DNA of 64,000 nucleotides from Hoylesella oralis ATCC 33269 (GTDB taxonomy: Bacteria > Bacteroidota > Bacteroidia > Bacteroidales > Bacteroidaceae). The translations under genes were made by a program, and so were the position numbers. Numbering within the stretch: position 1 is the stretch's first letter; each line of letters starts with the position of its first letter. This document shows, piece after piece, positions 54,579 to 63,010 of the stretch. Location of the stretch: contig NZ_GL833119.1 of assembly GCF_000185145.2 (NCBI RefSeq), positions 744,001-808,000 of the forward strand, written 5' to 3'. Under the pieces are notes generated by a model. The model was not told the origin of the DNA. It saw only the letters and a list, made by a program, of their open reading frames with translations, and made no database searches.

Positions 54579-55343
54579 TTAGGGCTTGCTTTCACCCTCG
54601 ATATATTGCTCTAAGAACATGTGTTCTCCGTCGAATACCGCGTATGTGAACTGCCAAATCCAGTCGCCGAGTATCAGTATACGGCTCTTACGGCTTAGCA
54701 TCAAGTCGAGTTCTATGTGGCGGTGTCCGTAGATAAAGAAGTCTATATCGCGATGAGTCTTCATGTATTCCTTCGTATAACGCACCAGATATTCCCTGTC
54801 TTCGCCCAAATACGGCACTTCTTTGCCGTCGGCACGCTTCAATCTGCTGTGCTTTGCCCAATTCAGACCGAGCCACATGCCCCAACGGGGATGTATGGCA
54901 TTGAACATACGCTGGCAGGTTCGGTTATGAAAAACCTTACGCAAGAACTTGAATTTATTATCCGGATCGCCCAAACCATCACCATGTGCAAGATAGAAAA
55001 CCTTATCGTAAATCTCCACAGTGACGGGTTTACGGTGGAGTATCACCCCGCATTCCTCCTCCAGATAGCCGTAAGTCCACAGATCATGATTGCCTGTAAA
55101 GAAATGAACCTCTACCCCCATATCGGTTATTTCGCTGATCTTGCCTAAAAACCGCGTAAACCCTTTCGGCACAACATACCTGTATTCGTTCCAAAAATCG
55201 AACATATCGCCGAGCAGATAGATAGCTGCAGCTTTCCCCTTTATACTGTCCAAGAAGCGTACCAAGCGTCTTTCCTGCGTGCGCCTGTGCTCTACGGCCC
55301 AAGAACCTAAGTGGGCATCCGAAAGAAAATAAATATTCTTCAT
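54579..55343 (-). CDS. lpxH: UDP-2,3-diacylglucosamine pyrophosphatase
   Basis: Calcineurin-like phosphoesterase that makes lipid X in lipid A synthesis, at the inner membrane face. Metal-binding motifs SDAHLGS, LLGDMFDFW, TGNHDLW, AHGDGLG and YGHRHIE are all there; 254 aa is normal. Start ATG 55343. It may be read from the MIP18-gene promoter upstream, with a 163-bp repeat-rich gap between them. Confidence 0.93.
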   Translation of the reverse strand: MKNIYFLSDAHLGSWAVEHRRTQERRLVRFLDSIKGKAAAIYLLGDMFDFWNEYRYVVPKGFTRFLGKISEITDMGVEVHFFTGNHDLWTYGYLEEECGVILHRKPVTVEIYDKVFYLAHGDGLGDPDNKFKFLRKVFHNRTCQRMFNAIHPRWGMWLGLNWAKHSRLKRADGKEVPYLGEDREYLVRYTKEYMKTHRDIDFFIYGHRHIELDLMLSRKSRILILGDWIWQFTYAVFDGEHMFLEQYIEGESKP

Positions 55344-55480
55344 AATTTTGAGTTAGGAGTTAGGAGGATTAGGGAGTAAGAGTTATGAATATTGAAAAGC
55401 AGCTTTGCGATCGTTAAATTATGAACAATGAATTGTGAATTACGAATTAATCTGTCGCGAGACGATAACTTATGGCTCCT
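55344..55480. repeat. Short degenerate repeat tract between lpxH and the MIP18 gene
   Basis: Includes GAGTTAG repeats (GAGTTAGGAGTTAGGAGG, 55350-55367) and then repeated units of the type AATTATGAA/AATTGTGAA/AATTACGAA near 55416-55448. Such AATTNNGAATT tracts are familiar fillers in Bacteroidetes intergenic DNA. No ORF is supported. Confidence 0.55.
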
Positions 55481-55506
55481 AAGTCGGCATTCAAAATCAG
55501 CAATGT

Positions 55507-55827
55507 CTACGCGAAACCGAGTTCCACCCGCGCTTCTTCGCTCATCATGCTCTGGTCCCATTCCGGTTCGAATACAAGATTAACGTTGGCAGACGTAACA
55601 CCTTCCACGCTTTCAACTTTCGAACGCACGTCTTCGAGTATGAAGTCAGCCGCAGGACAACTCGGGGATGTGAACGTCATATCCAAATCCACGTTGCCGT
55701 TTTCCTGCACGTCAACCTTGTAAATCATACCGAGATCGTAGATATTTACCGGTATCTCGGGATCATAAACCGTATGCAGAACGTCTACGATACGCTCTTC
55801 TATTGCTGTTTTTTCTTCTTGTGTCAT
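55507..55827 (-). CDS. MIP18/DUF59 family Fe-S assembly protein
   Basis: A 106-aa protein of the SufT/MIP18 family, which helps load Fe-S clusters onto target proteins in the cytoplasm. The motif YDPEIPVNIYDLGMIY and the conserved Cys in FTSPSCPAADF are visible. No suf genes adjoin it in the window. A TATCTTTG promoter lies 38 bases upstream. Confidence 0.9.
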   Translation of the reverse strand: MTQEEKTAIEERIVDVLHTVYDPEIPVNIYDLGMIYKVDVQENGNVDLDMTFTSPSCPAADFILEDVRSKVESVEGVTSANVNLVFEPEWDQSMMSEEARVELGFA

Positions 55828-55865
55828 TTGAATTTGTCTTGTATTTATGGGATAGCTCCTTTCTA

Positions 55866-55873
55866 CAAAGATA
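55866..55873 (-). promoter_or_regulatory. MIP18-gene promoter, -7 element TATCTTTG
   Basis: Exact consensus on the minus strand, 38 bases before ATG 55827. Confidence 0.55.
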
Positions 55874-55913
55874 ACATATTTATGCTGTTCTCCAAAGAAA
55901 ACGGCGTTTTATT

Positions 55914-56693
55914 TTAGCTCAACACCACATCGAGCACCATCATCACTACGAAGCCGATGGCAAAACCGATGGTGCTGAGGTTGCTATGCTTGCCTTCCGA
56001 TGCTTCAGGAATGAGTTCTTCCACCACTACATAGAACATCGCACCGGCTGCGAACGACAGCATGTAAGGCAGAGTAGGCGTCATTATGGCCGCAAGAACA
56101 ATCACCAAGCCGCCGCCGATAGGCTCTACGGCACCGCTCAACGAACCGATGATGAACGATTTCATCCTGCTGTTGCCCGCCGCCCTCATAGGCATAGAGA
56201 TGATAGCTCCCTCCGGTACGTTCTGTATGGCTATGCCCAGCGACATCGCCATGGCCGCTGCGGCAGAGATACCCAGCCCGCTTTGCATGGCTCCGGCTAT
56301 CACCACGCCCACCGCCATACCCTCCGGAATGTTGTGAATTGTTACGGCAAGCATCAACATAGTGGTACGCGAGAGGTGCGTCTTTGGCCCTTCAGGGGTG
56401 GCATTCCCAAGGTGTAAGTGCGGTGTAACGAAGTCTATGAGCAGCAAGAAGCCTATGCCGAGCATGAAACCCAGTGTGGCCGGCAGCACTCGAGCCCTGC
56501 CCATGGGTGAACACATATCCATGCTTGGTATGAGAAGCGACCACACCGAGGCTGCTACCATGATGCCCGAAGCAAATCCGAGCAAGGTTTTTTGAAGCCT
56601 GTCGGGCATCTGTTTCTTCATAAAGAATACGAATGCCGAGCCCAATGTGGTGCCGATAAAAGGAATAAGCAGTGCGAGTATTACTCCATCCAT
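55914..56693 (-). CDS. zupT: ZIP family divalent metal transporter
   Basis: Inner-membrane uptake protein for zinc or other divalent metals. About eight helices; the metal-path motifs HNIPEGMAVG (helix 4) and QNVPEGAIISMPM (helix 5) are those of ZupT-type ZIP proteins. Length 259 aa. The His-rich loop (FVTPHLHLG) between helices 3 and 4 may sense or deliver metal. Its own TATCTTTG promoter is 27 bases upstream; no Fur/Zur box could be confirmed by eye. Confidence 0.9.
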   Translation of the reverse strand: MDGVILALLIPFIGTTLGSAFVFFMKKQMPDRLQKTLLGFASGIMVAASVWSLLIPSMDMCSPMGRARVLPATLGFMLGIGFLLLIDFVTPHLHLGNATPEGPKTHLSRTTMLMLAVTIHNIPEGMAVGVVIAGAMQSGLGISAAAAMAMSLGIAIQNVPEGAIISMPMRAAGNSRMKSFIIGSLSGAVEPIGGGLVIVLAAIMTPTLPYMLSFAAGAMFYVVVEELIPEASEGKHSNLSTIGFAIGFVVMMVLDVVLS

Positions 56694-56720
56694 TTATTTA
56701 TTGTATTTTTATTATTGCGA

Positions 56721-56728
56721 CAAAGATA
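56721..56728 (-). promoter_or_regulatory. zupT promoter, -7 element TATCTTTG
   Basis: Exact consensus on the minus strand, 27 bases before ATG 56693. Confidence 0.55.
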
Positions 56729-57213
56729 CGAAATTAATCTTGTGCAAAGTCTACAGAGGTGGATAATTTTACCGAAGTATATAGGAAAGAAATAGTTTCT
56801 TCGGTGCTTTACTCCATTCCAATTCTCCCCTGTAGAGCGAGAATAGGTATTGGAAAGGAGGTTTGTTTGGATGGAGGAATAATAATTAGTGGTGAGTGAT
56901 TAATAACTATAGCGTAGGCATTCGGCCTGTCTGAATCCTCGTTGTCGGAGGCGGAACGACGAAGTAGTAAAAAAACTGAACAGGTGTTTCAATGTTCCTT
57001 TAAGGGGTTATCTGAAATAGAGGTGTTGACTGTTTCTGGCAGATATGAGATTTATATTCGTTAGGGTGCCCGTTTAAACCTCTTAAACATATCGTCTAAG
57101 GCTGTTAAGTGTGCAGTCTGGGGGAAATGGCTGTAGTGCGTTTATAGGCAATAGGTTGCAAACAGCACTCCGAACTGTGCTTCTGTTTTCAATAGTTTGA
57201 GGCGGATATGCTT
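56729..57213. other. Gene-free stretch between zupT and the AraC regulator
   Basis: About 485 bp with no credible ORF, hairpin with T-run, or repeat. The short frames in it have no protein-like composition. Confidence 0.45.
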
Positions 57214-58116
57214 TTACAACCGTTGGTATTGTGCCGGTGTCATGCCCGTCAAGCGCTTGAAATACTTACAGAAAAAGCTGTCGTTCGCAAACCTCATACG
57301 GTCTGCAATCTGTTTTATCGACAGATTACTATGCTTTAACAGCACCTTGATGTTGGCTATAGCGGCGCGGTCTATCCATTCTTTTGCCGTTACATCGCTC
57401 ACTTTATTGATAATAGTGCCCAGATAACGCTGCGAAAGGTACAGTTTATCGGCGTAATATGCCAGTTTTCGCTCCTCTCCGGCGGTAATGTTGACGAGCG
57501 AAATGAACCGGTCGAATACCTCGCGCTCGCGCGATTTCTCCGTTGCCCCGTAGTGCTGGCAACTCTTGTATATGTGTTCGTACAGATGAAACAGGGCGCT
57601 TAGCAAGTCTAATGCTATAGCCGACTCTTCTTGATAGCTGTTGCTGATGTCGGAGGCAAGGTGCAACAGCCGGTCGAAGTGGCGCAGCTGTTGTTCATCG
57701 GGGCGGAAAGTATATGCCTGAATGCGTTGGTCTAATGGTGCCGGAATGCTGCCGTGCATGATTACTTTCAGCAGATCGTCGGTGATGGCGATGCCTTCGA
57801 GATTGAAATCATCTGTCTTCCGCTTCACTTGGAGGATGGTCTCGCTGCCGATAAACACGAGTGTCCCCACCGATACATGGTGCGGTATCAGGTTCAAAAT
57901 AACGTCGGCCTCTCCGCTTGTAATAATGCCTATGCGCATGTCGTCTATCCTCATCGGTTCTCCGTTTTGGGAGATATTGGCCACGGCACGTACCATGTCG
58001 AGCGCAATGGCGTAGTCTTTACCGAAATACAGTCGCGAGGGTGTCTTGTCGGTTGCTTGGTGTACAATCTCTCGAAATAGCTCGAAAGTCATTCGTTTGG
58101 GGGCTGTTTTATCCAT
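57214..58116 (-). CDS. AraC family transcriptional regulator of the adjacent efflux operon
   Basis: A 300-aa regulator. The N-terminal half (about 1-170) is a cupin-like ligand-binding region; the C-terminal 100 residues hold the two helix-turn-helix units of AraC proteins (LYLSQRYLGTIINKVSDVTAKEW and SIKQIADRMRFANDSFFCKYFKRLTGMTPAQYQ). It is divergent from the TolC-HlyD-ABC operon, and composite direct repeats in the gap overlap both promoters, so it probably controls the operon and itself. Confidence 0.9.
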   Translation of the reverse strand: MDKTAPKRMTFELFREIVHQATDKTPSRLYFGKDYAIALDMVRAVANISQNGEPMRIDDMRIGIITSGEADVILNLIPHHVSVGTLVFIGSETILQVKRKTDDFNLEGIAITDDLLKVIMHGSIPAPLDQRIQAYTFRPDEQQLRHFDRLLHLASDISNSYQEESAIALDLLSALFHLYEHIYKSCQHYGATEKSREREVFDRFISLVNITAGEERKLAYYADKLYLSQRYLGTIINKVSDVTAKEWIDRAAIANIKVLLKHSNLSIKQIADRMRFANDSFFCKYFKRLTGMTPAQYQRL

Positions 58117-58137
58117 AAAATACTTGGTTTTAGGTTG

Positions 58138-58171
58138 TAAAGATAATGAAAACTTTCATATTTCGGTGTAT
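58138..58171. promoter_or_regulatory. Composite direct repeat A, probable AraC-regulator operator
   Basis: TAAAGATAATG, ten bases, then TATTTCGGTGTAT. The same two blocks with the same gap recur at 58212-58245 (26 of 34 bases identical). The TAAAGATA part is, on the minus strand, the near-consensus -7 element TATCTTTA of the regulator gene itself. Confidence 0.7.
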
Positions 58172-58211
58172 TTTTCGCATTTGCCGTACAAAAAGAACAT
58201 AAACGGCTACT

Positions 58212-58245
58212 TAAAGATAATGCTTTGTTTGGTATTTCGGTCTAT
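58212..58245. promoter_or_regulatory. Composite direct repeat B, probable AraC-regulator operator
   Basis: TAAAGATAATG, ten bases, then TATTTCGGTCTAT, 74 bp from copy A (about seven helical turns). Its end overlaps the efflux -7 element, where a bound AraC-type activator or repressor would touch RNA polymerase. Confidence 0.7.
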
Positions 58246-58250
58246 CTTTG
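58243..58250 (+). promoter_or_regulatory. Efflux operon promoter, -7 element TATCTTTG
   Basis: Exact consensus plus C. An ATG (58255) begins four bases further on; the preferred start is 58279. Confidence 0.6.
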
Positions 58251-58278
58251 CAGCATGATAAAATGGAGACAAATGTAT

Positions 58279-59550
58279 ATGAAAAGATCGATGATGATTG
58301 CGGTTTTCGTGGTTACAGCCGCCGGATTGCAGGCGCAGACCTCGCTCGACGACTGTCAGAAGGCAGCTATAGCCAACTATCCGCTAATAAAGAAGTACGA
58401 TATGATTGCCCGCTCTGTAGACTATTCGGTGAGCAATCTTGGTAAAGGGTGGCTGCCTCAGGTGTCTGCCACGGCGCAGGTAACGCTGCAGAACCGTGTT
58501 GCAGCCCTGCCGGATGCCCTTGCCGGCATGATGAGACAGAACGGTTACACCGTTGAGGGACTGAAGAAAGATCAATATAAGATAGGTATAGACGTAAATC
58601 AGATGCTGTTCGATGGCGGTACCATACGCAACCAAAAGAGTGTGGCGCGCCTCCAAGGCGAAGTACAAGGCGCCCAGACAGACGTAGATATGTATGCTGT
58701 GCGCGGTAGGGTGAACGAACTCTACTTCGGGGTGTTGCTTTTAGACGAACAACTTAGGCTGAACGCCGACCTTCAAACGGTGCTCTCGTCGTCTGAGAAG
58801 AAGCTTTCGGCCATGTATAACCGCGGTGTAGCGGCCGAAAGCGACCTGAACAACGTGCGTGCCGAGCAGCTCAATGCCCGTCAGCAGCAAACCTCGTTGC
58901 AGTCGTTGCGCCGCAGTTATCTGCTCATGTTGTCTTCGTTTTGCGGGAAAGATATCGACGGAGTGGTGAAACCTGCCAGCACCGTGATGCCCGAAGGCAA
59001 CGATCGTCCCGAATTGAAGTTGGTGGAAACGCAGTTGCGCCTTGCCTCTTCGCAGGAAAAACTGCTTGTTTCGAACCTTTTGCCCAAGCTGAGTGTGTTC
59101 GCATCCGGCTATTACGGTTATCCCGGGTACAATATGTTTCACGACATGATGAGCCGTGAATTTACGCTGAACGGACTTATAGGGGCGCGTCTTACATGGA
59201 ATATCGGCAGTCTTTATACACATCGTAACGATAAGGCAAAGGTTCGGTTGCAGCGAGAGCAGGCAGAAAACAACCGCGACATATTTCTCTTCAACAATCG
59301 TCTGGAGCAGATACGCGGACAGGAGACCATTTCCCGATACCGCAAACTCATGACCGACGACGAGCAGATTATCTCTTTGCGTTCGCAGATACGTAAGTCT
59401 GCCGAGGCTAAACTGGCTCACGGTATCATCGATGTGAACGACCTTGTGAAAGAAATCAATGCGGAGAATGCGGCCAAGATACAATGCTCGTCGCACGAGA
59501 TAGAGATGCTGAAGGCCTTGTACGATCTGAAATATACAGTCAACAAATAA
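58279..59550 (+). CDS. TolC-family outer-membrane efflux protein
   Basis: A 423-aa outer-membrane channel. The signal peptide MKRSMMIAVFVVTAAGLQAQ sets ATG 58279 as start, though ATG 58255 at the presumed transcription start is also in frame. Two OEP repeats with long coiled coils are visible (about 30-210 and 230-420). It forms the exit duct for the HlyD-type adaptor and ABC pump encoded by the next genes, nine bases apart. Confidence 0.92.
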   Translation: MKRSMMIAVFVVTAAGLQAQTSLDDCQKAAIANYPLIKKYDMIARSVDYSVSNLGKGWLPQVSATAQVTLQNRVAALPDALAGMMRQNGYTVEGLKKDQYKIGIDVNQMLFDGGTIRNQKSVARLQGEVQGAQTDVDMYAVRGRVNELYFGVLLLDEQLRLNADLQTVLSSSEKKLSAMYNRGVAAESDLNNVRAEQLNARQQQTSLQSLRRSYLLMLSSFCGKDIDGVVKPASTVMPEGNDRPELKLVETQLRLASSQEKLLVSNLLPKLSVFASGYYGYPGYNMFHDMMSREFTLNGLIGARLTWNIGSLYTHRNDKAKVRLQREQAENNRDIFLFNNRLEQIRGQETISRYRKLMTDDEQIISLRSQIRKSAEAKLAHGIIDVNDLVKEINAENAAKIQCSSHEIEMLKALYDLKYTVNK

Positions 59551-59559
59551 TTATAAGAT

Positions 59560-60453
59560 ATGAAACTGAAAAGTATAGCATGGCTCGCAGCTGCGTTTGT
59601 GCTCGGTGCATGCGGAAATAATGAGAATAAGTATGATGCCACGGGCACCTTTGAGGCCACTGAAACGACAGTATATGCAGAACAGAGCGGTCGTCTGTTG
59701 CGCTTCGATGTGACCGAGGGTGCCGATCTTGTTGCGGGAAACGAGGTGGGCGTGATAGATACAGTGCCGATTGCGCTGCGTATCAGGCAGCTCGGAGCCG
59801 CTAAGGAGGTATATGCAAGTCAGAAACCCGATATGCGTAAACAGGTCGCAGCTATGCGCCAACAGTTGGAAAAGGCACGGCTCGAGCAGCGTAGATATAC
59901 CGAATTGGTGCGCGATGGAGCCGCTCCGCGCAAGACACTCGATGATGCCGTGAGCAGTGTAAATGTGTTGGAACGGCAGCTGGAGGCACAAATATCGACC
60001 TTGCAGACCACCGATAAGAGCCTCGACCGGCAGATGCATGCCACCGATACGCAGGTGAGCGAGCTGGCAGACCAGCTCCGTAAGTGTCATATCTCGTCGC
60101 CCGTTACGGGTTGCGTGCTCGAGAAATACGTGGAAGATGGCGAATTTGTAACAATAGGTAAACCGCTTTTCAAGGTTGCAGATACCAAACAGATGTTCCT
60201 CCGCGCCTATGTTACGTCGGAACAGTTGCAGAACGTGAAGATCGGACAGCACGTAAAGGTGATGAGCGACTATGGTAAAGGCCTGACGAAGACCTACGAC
60301 GGCACCGTTACATGGATATCCTCGCAGTCGGAATTTACCCCGAAAACCATCCTTACAGATGATGAACGTGCCGATTTGGTGTACGCTGTAAAAATATCGG
60401 TTCGCAACGACGGCTATCTGAAGATAGGCATGTATGGCGAAGTAAAGCTATGA
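59560..60453 (+). CDS. HlyD-family periplasmic adaptor (membrane fusion) lipoprotein
   Basis: A 297-aa adaptor with lipobox LGAC (about Cys18), a biotinyl-lipoyl-like half (VYAEQSGRLLRFDVTEGADLVAG), a coiled-coil hairpin (about 70-165) and the second half ISSPVTGCVLEKYVEDGEFV. It links the ABC pump to the TolC channel, as YbhG does in E. coli. Its stop overlaps the start of the ATPase gene by four bases. Confidence 0.92.
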   Translation: MKLKSIAWLAAAFVLGACGNNENKYDATGTFEATETTVYAEQSGRLLRFDVTEGADLVAGNEVGVIDTVPIALRIRQLGAAKEVYASQKPDMRKQVAAMRQQLEKARLEQRRYTELVRDGAAPRKTLDDAVSSVNVLERQLEAQISTLQTTDKSLDRQMHATDTQVSELADQLRKCHISSPVTGCVLEKYVEDGEFVTIGKPLFKVADTKQMFLRAYVTSEQLQNVKIGQHVKVMSDYGKGLTKTYDGTVTWISSQSEFTPKTILTDDERADLVYAVKISVRNDGYLKIGMYGEVKL

Positions 60454-61922
60454 TCGATATGGACGGGAACGCTATAGAAGTAAATCATGTATCGAAACAT
60501 TACGGTTCGCTTGCCGCACTCGACGATGTTTCTTTCGGCGTAAAGCGGGGCGAAGTGTTCGGTCTGATCGGCCCGGACGGTGCCGGCAAAACCACGATGT
60601 TCCGCATTTTGGCCACTTTGCTGCTGCCCGAAGTAGGGACGGCAAGCGTAGACGGCTTCGATACAGTGACCGGAATGGAGGGCATCCGCAGGCGTGTAGG
60701 CTACATGCCCGGCCGCTTTTCGCTCTATCAAGACCTCTCTGTGCAGGAGAATTTGGTATTCTTCGCCACGCTGTTCGGCACTACGGTGGAAGAAGGTTAT
60801 GATTCTATCAAGGCTATTTACTCGCAGATAGAGCCTTTCAAAGACCGTAAAGCGGGAGCGCTTTCGGGAGGTATGAAGCAGAAACTCGCCCTTTCGTGCG
60901 CTTTGGTACACCGTCCGAGCGTGCTGTTTCTCGATGAACCGACGACAGGTGTCGATCCTGTGTCGCGTAAAGAGTTCTGGGAAATGCTCTCCATGCTGAA
61001 AGAACGCGGCATAACCATCATGGCTTCCACGCCTTACCTTGATGAAATACGCCGATGCGAGCGCGTTGCGTACCTCGATCATGGCCATATACGGGGCATA
61101 GACACGGCAGATAACGTGCTCGACCGCTTTGCCGACGTATTTAATCCGCCGCCTTTGGCGCACGAAGAACATCGGAATAAGACAGAAAACGTTATAGAAG
61201 TGGAGCATTTGGTGAAGGCTTTCGGCACGTTCCATGCCGTGGATGACATCTCTTTCTCGGTAAAACAAGGCGAGATTTTCGGCTTCCTCGGGGCGAATGG
61301 TGCCGGTAAAACCACCGCAATGCATATGCTTACGGGCCTTAACCAGCCCACAGAAGGGCGCGGAACCGTAGCGGGGTTCGACATTGCAACGCAATATGAG
61401 CAGATTAAAAGGCATATCGGTTACATGAGCCAGCGCTTCTCGTTGTACGAAGATCTTACGGTGAGCGAAAACATACGCCTTTTCGGCGGCATTTACGGCA
61501 TGAAGGAAAAGGTGATAAAACGCCGTACGGAAGAGCTGTTGGCACGACTTGACTTCGCTGAACATAAGGACACGGTGGTAAAGAGCCTGCCTTTGGGCTG
61601 GAAACAGAAGCTGGCTTTCTCGGTCAGCATATTCCATCGTCCCGATGTGGTGTTCCTCGATGAGCCGACAGGCGGTGTGGATCCCGCCACGAGACGGCAG
61701 TTCTGGGAGTTGATTTACGATGCCGCAAGGCAGGGAATTACGGTGTTTGTGACTACGCATTATATGGATGAAGCCGAATATTGCGACCGCATATCGATTA
61801 TGGTCGACGGAAAAATCCGGGCTATGGGCACGCCCCAAGAGCTGAAAACGGAGTTCCGCCAGCCCGATATGGATCATGTGTTTACCTTTCTGGCACGACA
61901 ATCCACCCGAAAAAGCGATTAA
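60450..61922 (+). CDS. ABC transporter ATPase with two fused nucleotide-binding domains (YbhF-like)
   Basis: A 490-aa protein with two complete ABC domains. The first (about 8-225) has GPDGAGKTT and LSGGMKQKL; the second (about 248-470) has GANGAGKTT, but its signature is degenerate (SLPLGWKQKL), as is usual in the second half of YbhF. Each has a Walker B of the type VLFLDEPTTGVDP or VVFLDEPTGGVDP. It powers the two ABC-2 permeases downstream. The first Walker A carries Asp (PDGAGKTT) in place of the usual Asn. Confidence 0.93.
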   Translation: MIDMDGNAIEVNHVSKHYGSLAALDDVSFGVKRGEVFGLIGPDGAGKTTMFRILATLLLPEVGTASVDGFDTVTGMEGIRRRVGYMPGRFSLYQDLSVQENLVFFATLFGTTVEEGYDSIKAIYSQIEPFKDRKAGALSGGMKQKLALSCALVHRPSVLFLDEPTTGVDPVSRKEFWEMLSMLKERGITIMASTPYLDEIRRCERVAYLDHGHIRGIDTADNVLDRFADVFNPPPLAHEEHRNKTENVIEVEHLVKAFGTFHAVDDISFSVKQGEIFGFLGANGAGKTTAMHMLTGLNQPTEGRGTVAGFDIATQYEQIKRHIGYMSQRFSLYEDLTVSENIRLFGGIYGMKEKVIKRRTEELLARLDFAEHKDTVVKSLPLGWKQKLAFSVSIFHRPDVVFLDEPTGGVDPATRRQFWELIYDAARQGITVFVTTHYMDEAEYCDRISIMVDGKIRAMGTPQELKTEFRQPDMDHVFTFLARQSTRKSD

Positions 61923-61924
61923 CG

Positions 61925-63010
61925 ATGAAAACATTTATAGCATTTATCATTAAAGAATCGAGACATATCCTGCGCGACAGGCGCACGATGTTGATACTGT
62001 TCGGCATGCCTGTCGTGATGATGTTGCTCTTCGGTTTCGCTATCAGCACCGATGTAAGGAACGTAAGAACGGTGATTGTAACGGCTACGATGGACCACTT
62101 TACGCAACGTGTGGCGGATGAGCTGGGGGCAGCCGAATACTTCAACATCGTTGCAACGGCAGGCACGGCGGCACAGGCAGAGCAGATGATACGCAATCAG
62201 CATGCGGATATGGCGATTGTATTTAGAAACGGTTTCGCTGACAACCGCTTTCGTGGCGGTTCGGGCGTGCAGATAATCGTCGATGCTGCCGATCCTAACA
62301 TGGCTCAACAGTATGCCAACTACGCACGGATGATTGTCATGCAGGCGATGGGAGGCGGTTCTGCGGCGGCTTCCGTTAGCACGAAAATGCTTTATAACCC
62401 GCAGATGAAGAGCGCATACAACTTTGTTCCCGGCATTATGGGCATGCTTTTGATGCTCATTTGTGCCATGATGACGTCGATAAGCATTGTGCGCGAAAAA
62501 GAAAGAGGCACAATGGAGGTGCTGCTGGTGAGCCCTGTAAGACCGTTCATGATTGTGGTTGCTAAGACCGTACCCTATCTGTTGCTGGCGATCGTGGTGC
62601 TCATATCGATACTGCTGCTGTCGTTTTTCGTTCTCGGCGTGCCGCTCGAAGGCAGTTTGTTCTACATATTTCTCGTCTCGTTCATTTATATTATGCTGGC
62701 TTTATCGTTGGGATTGCTCATCAGTTCCATTGCTTCTACGCAATTGGTTGCACTGCTCATGTCGGCTATGGGGTTGCTGTTGCCCATCGTTTTGTTATCA
62801 GGAATGCTCTTTCCCATAGAGAGTATGCCCGAAATATTGCAATACGTCTCGCTCATCATTCCCGCCCGATGGTATATTTCAGCCTTGCGAAAACTGATGA
62901 TTATGGGAGTCGGCGTGAACGAATTGTGGAAAGAACTGTGCGTGTTGACGGGTATGGCGGTGATACTTCTTACCGTTTCGGTTGTTAAATTCAAAAAACG
63001 TTTGGAATAG
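61925..63010 (+). CDS. ABC-2 type permease (YbhS-like)
   Basis: A 361-aa inner-membrane permease. One helix (about 21-38) precedes a large periplasmic domain (about 40-170), then five helices (about 175-350). The motif REKERGTMEVLLVSPVRP is typical of ABC-2 exporters. Start ATG 61925 (MKTFIAFIIKESRHILRDRR), two bases after the ATPase stop; the longer frame overlaps the ATPase gene. It probably pairs with the next permease as a heterodimer. Confidence 0.93.
   Translation: MKTFIAFIIKESRHILRDRRTMLILFGMPVVMMLLFGFAISTDVRNVRTVIVTATMDHFTQRVADELGAAEYFNIVATAGTAAQAEQMIRNQHADMAIVFRNGFADNRFRGGSGVQIIVDAADPNMAQQYANYARMIVMQAMGGGSAAASVSTKMLYNPQMKSAYNFVPGIMGMLLMLICAMMTSISIVREKERGTMEVLLVSPVRPFMIVVAKTVPYLLLAIVVLISILLLSFFVLGVPLEGSLFYIFLVSFIYIMLALSLGLLISSIASTQLVALLMSAMGLLLPIVLLSGMLFPIESMPEILQYVSLIIPARWYISALRKLMIMGVGVNELWKELCVLTGMAVILLTVSVVKFKKRLE

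Noticed and set aside
55344..55480. CRISPR-like array
   Set aside because: Repeat units are too short and irregular, without unique spacers of constant length, and no cas genes are present.
60414..61934. Long open frame (506 codons) on the minus strand opposite the YbhF-like ATPase
   Set aside because: It is the antisense shadow of a protein with two full ABC domains; its translation has no domain, is rich in His/Arg/Cys in a codon-mirror manner, and has no promoter or operon context.
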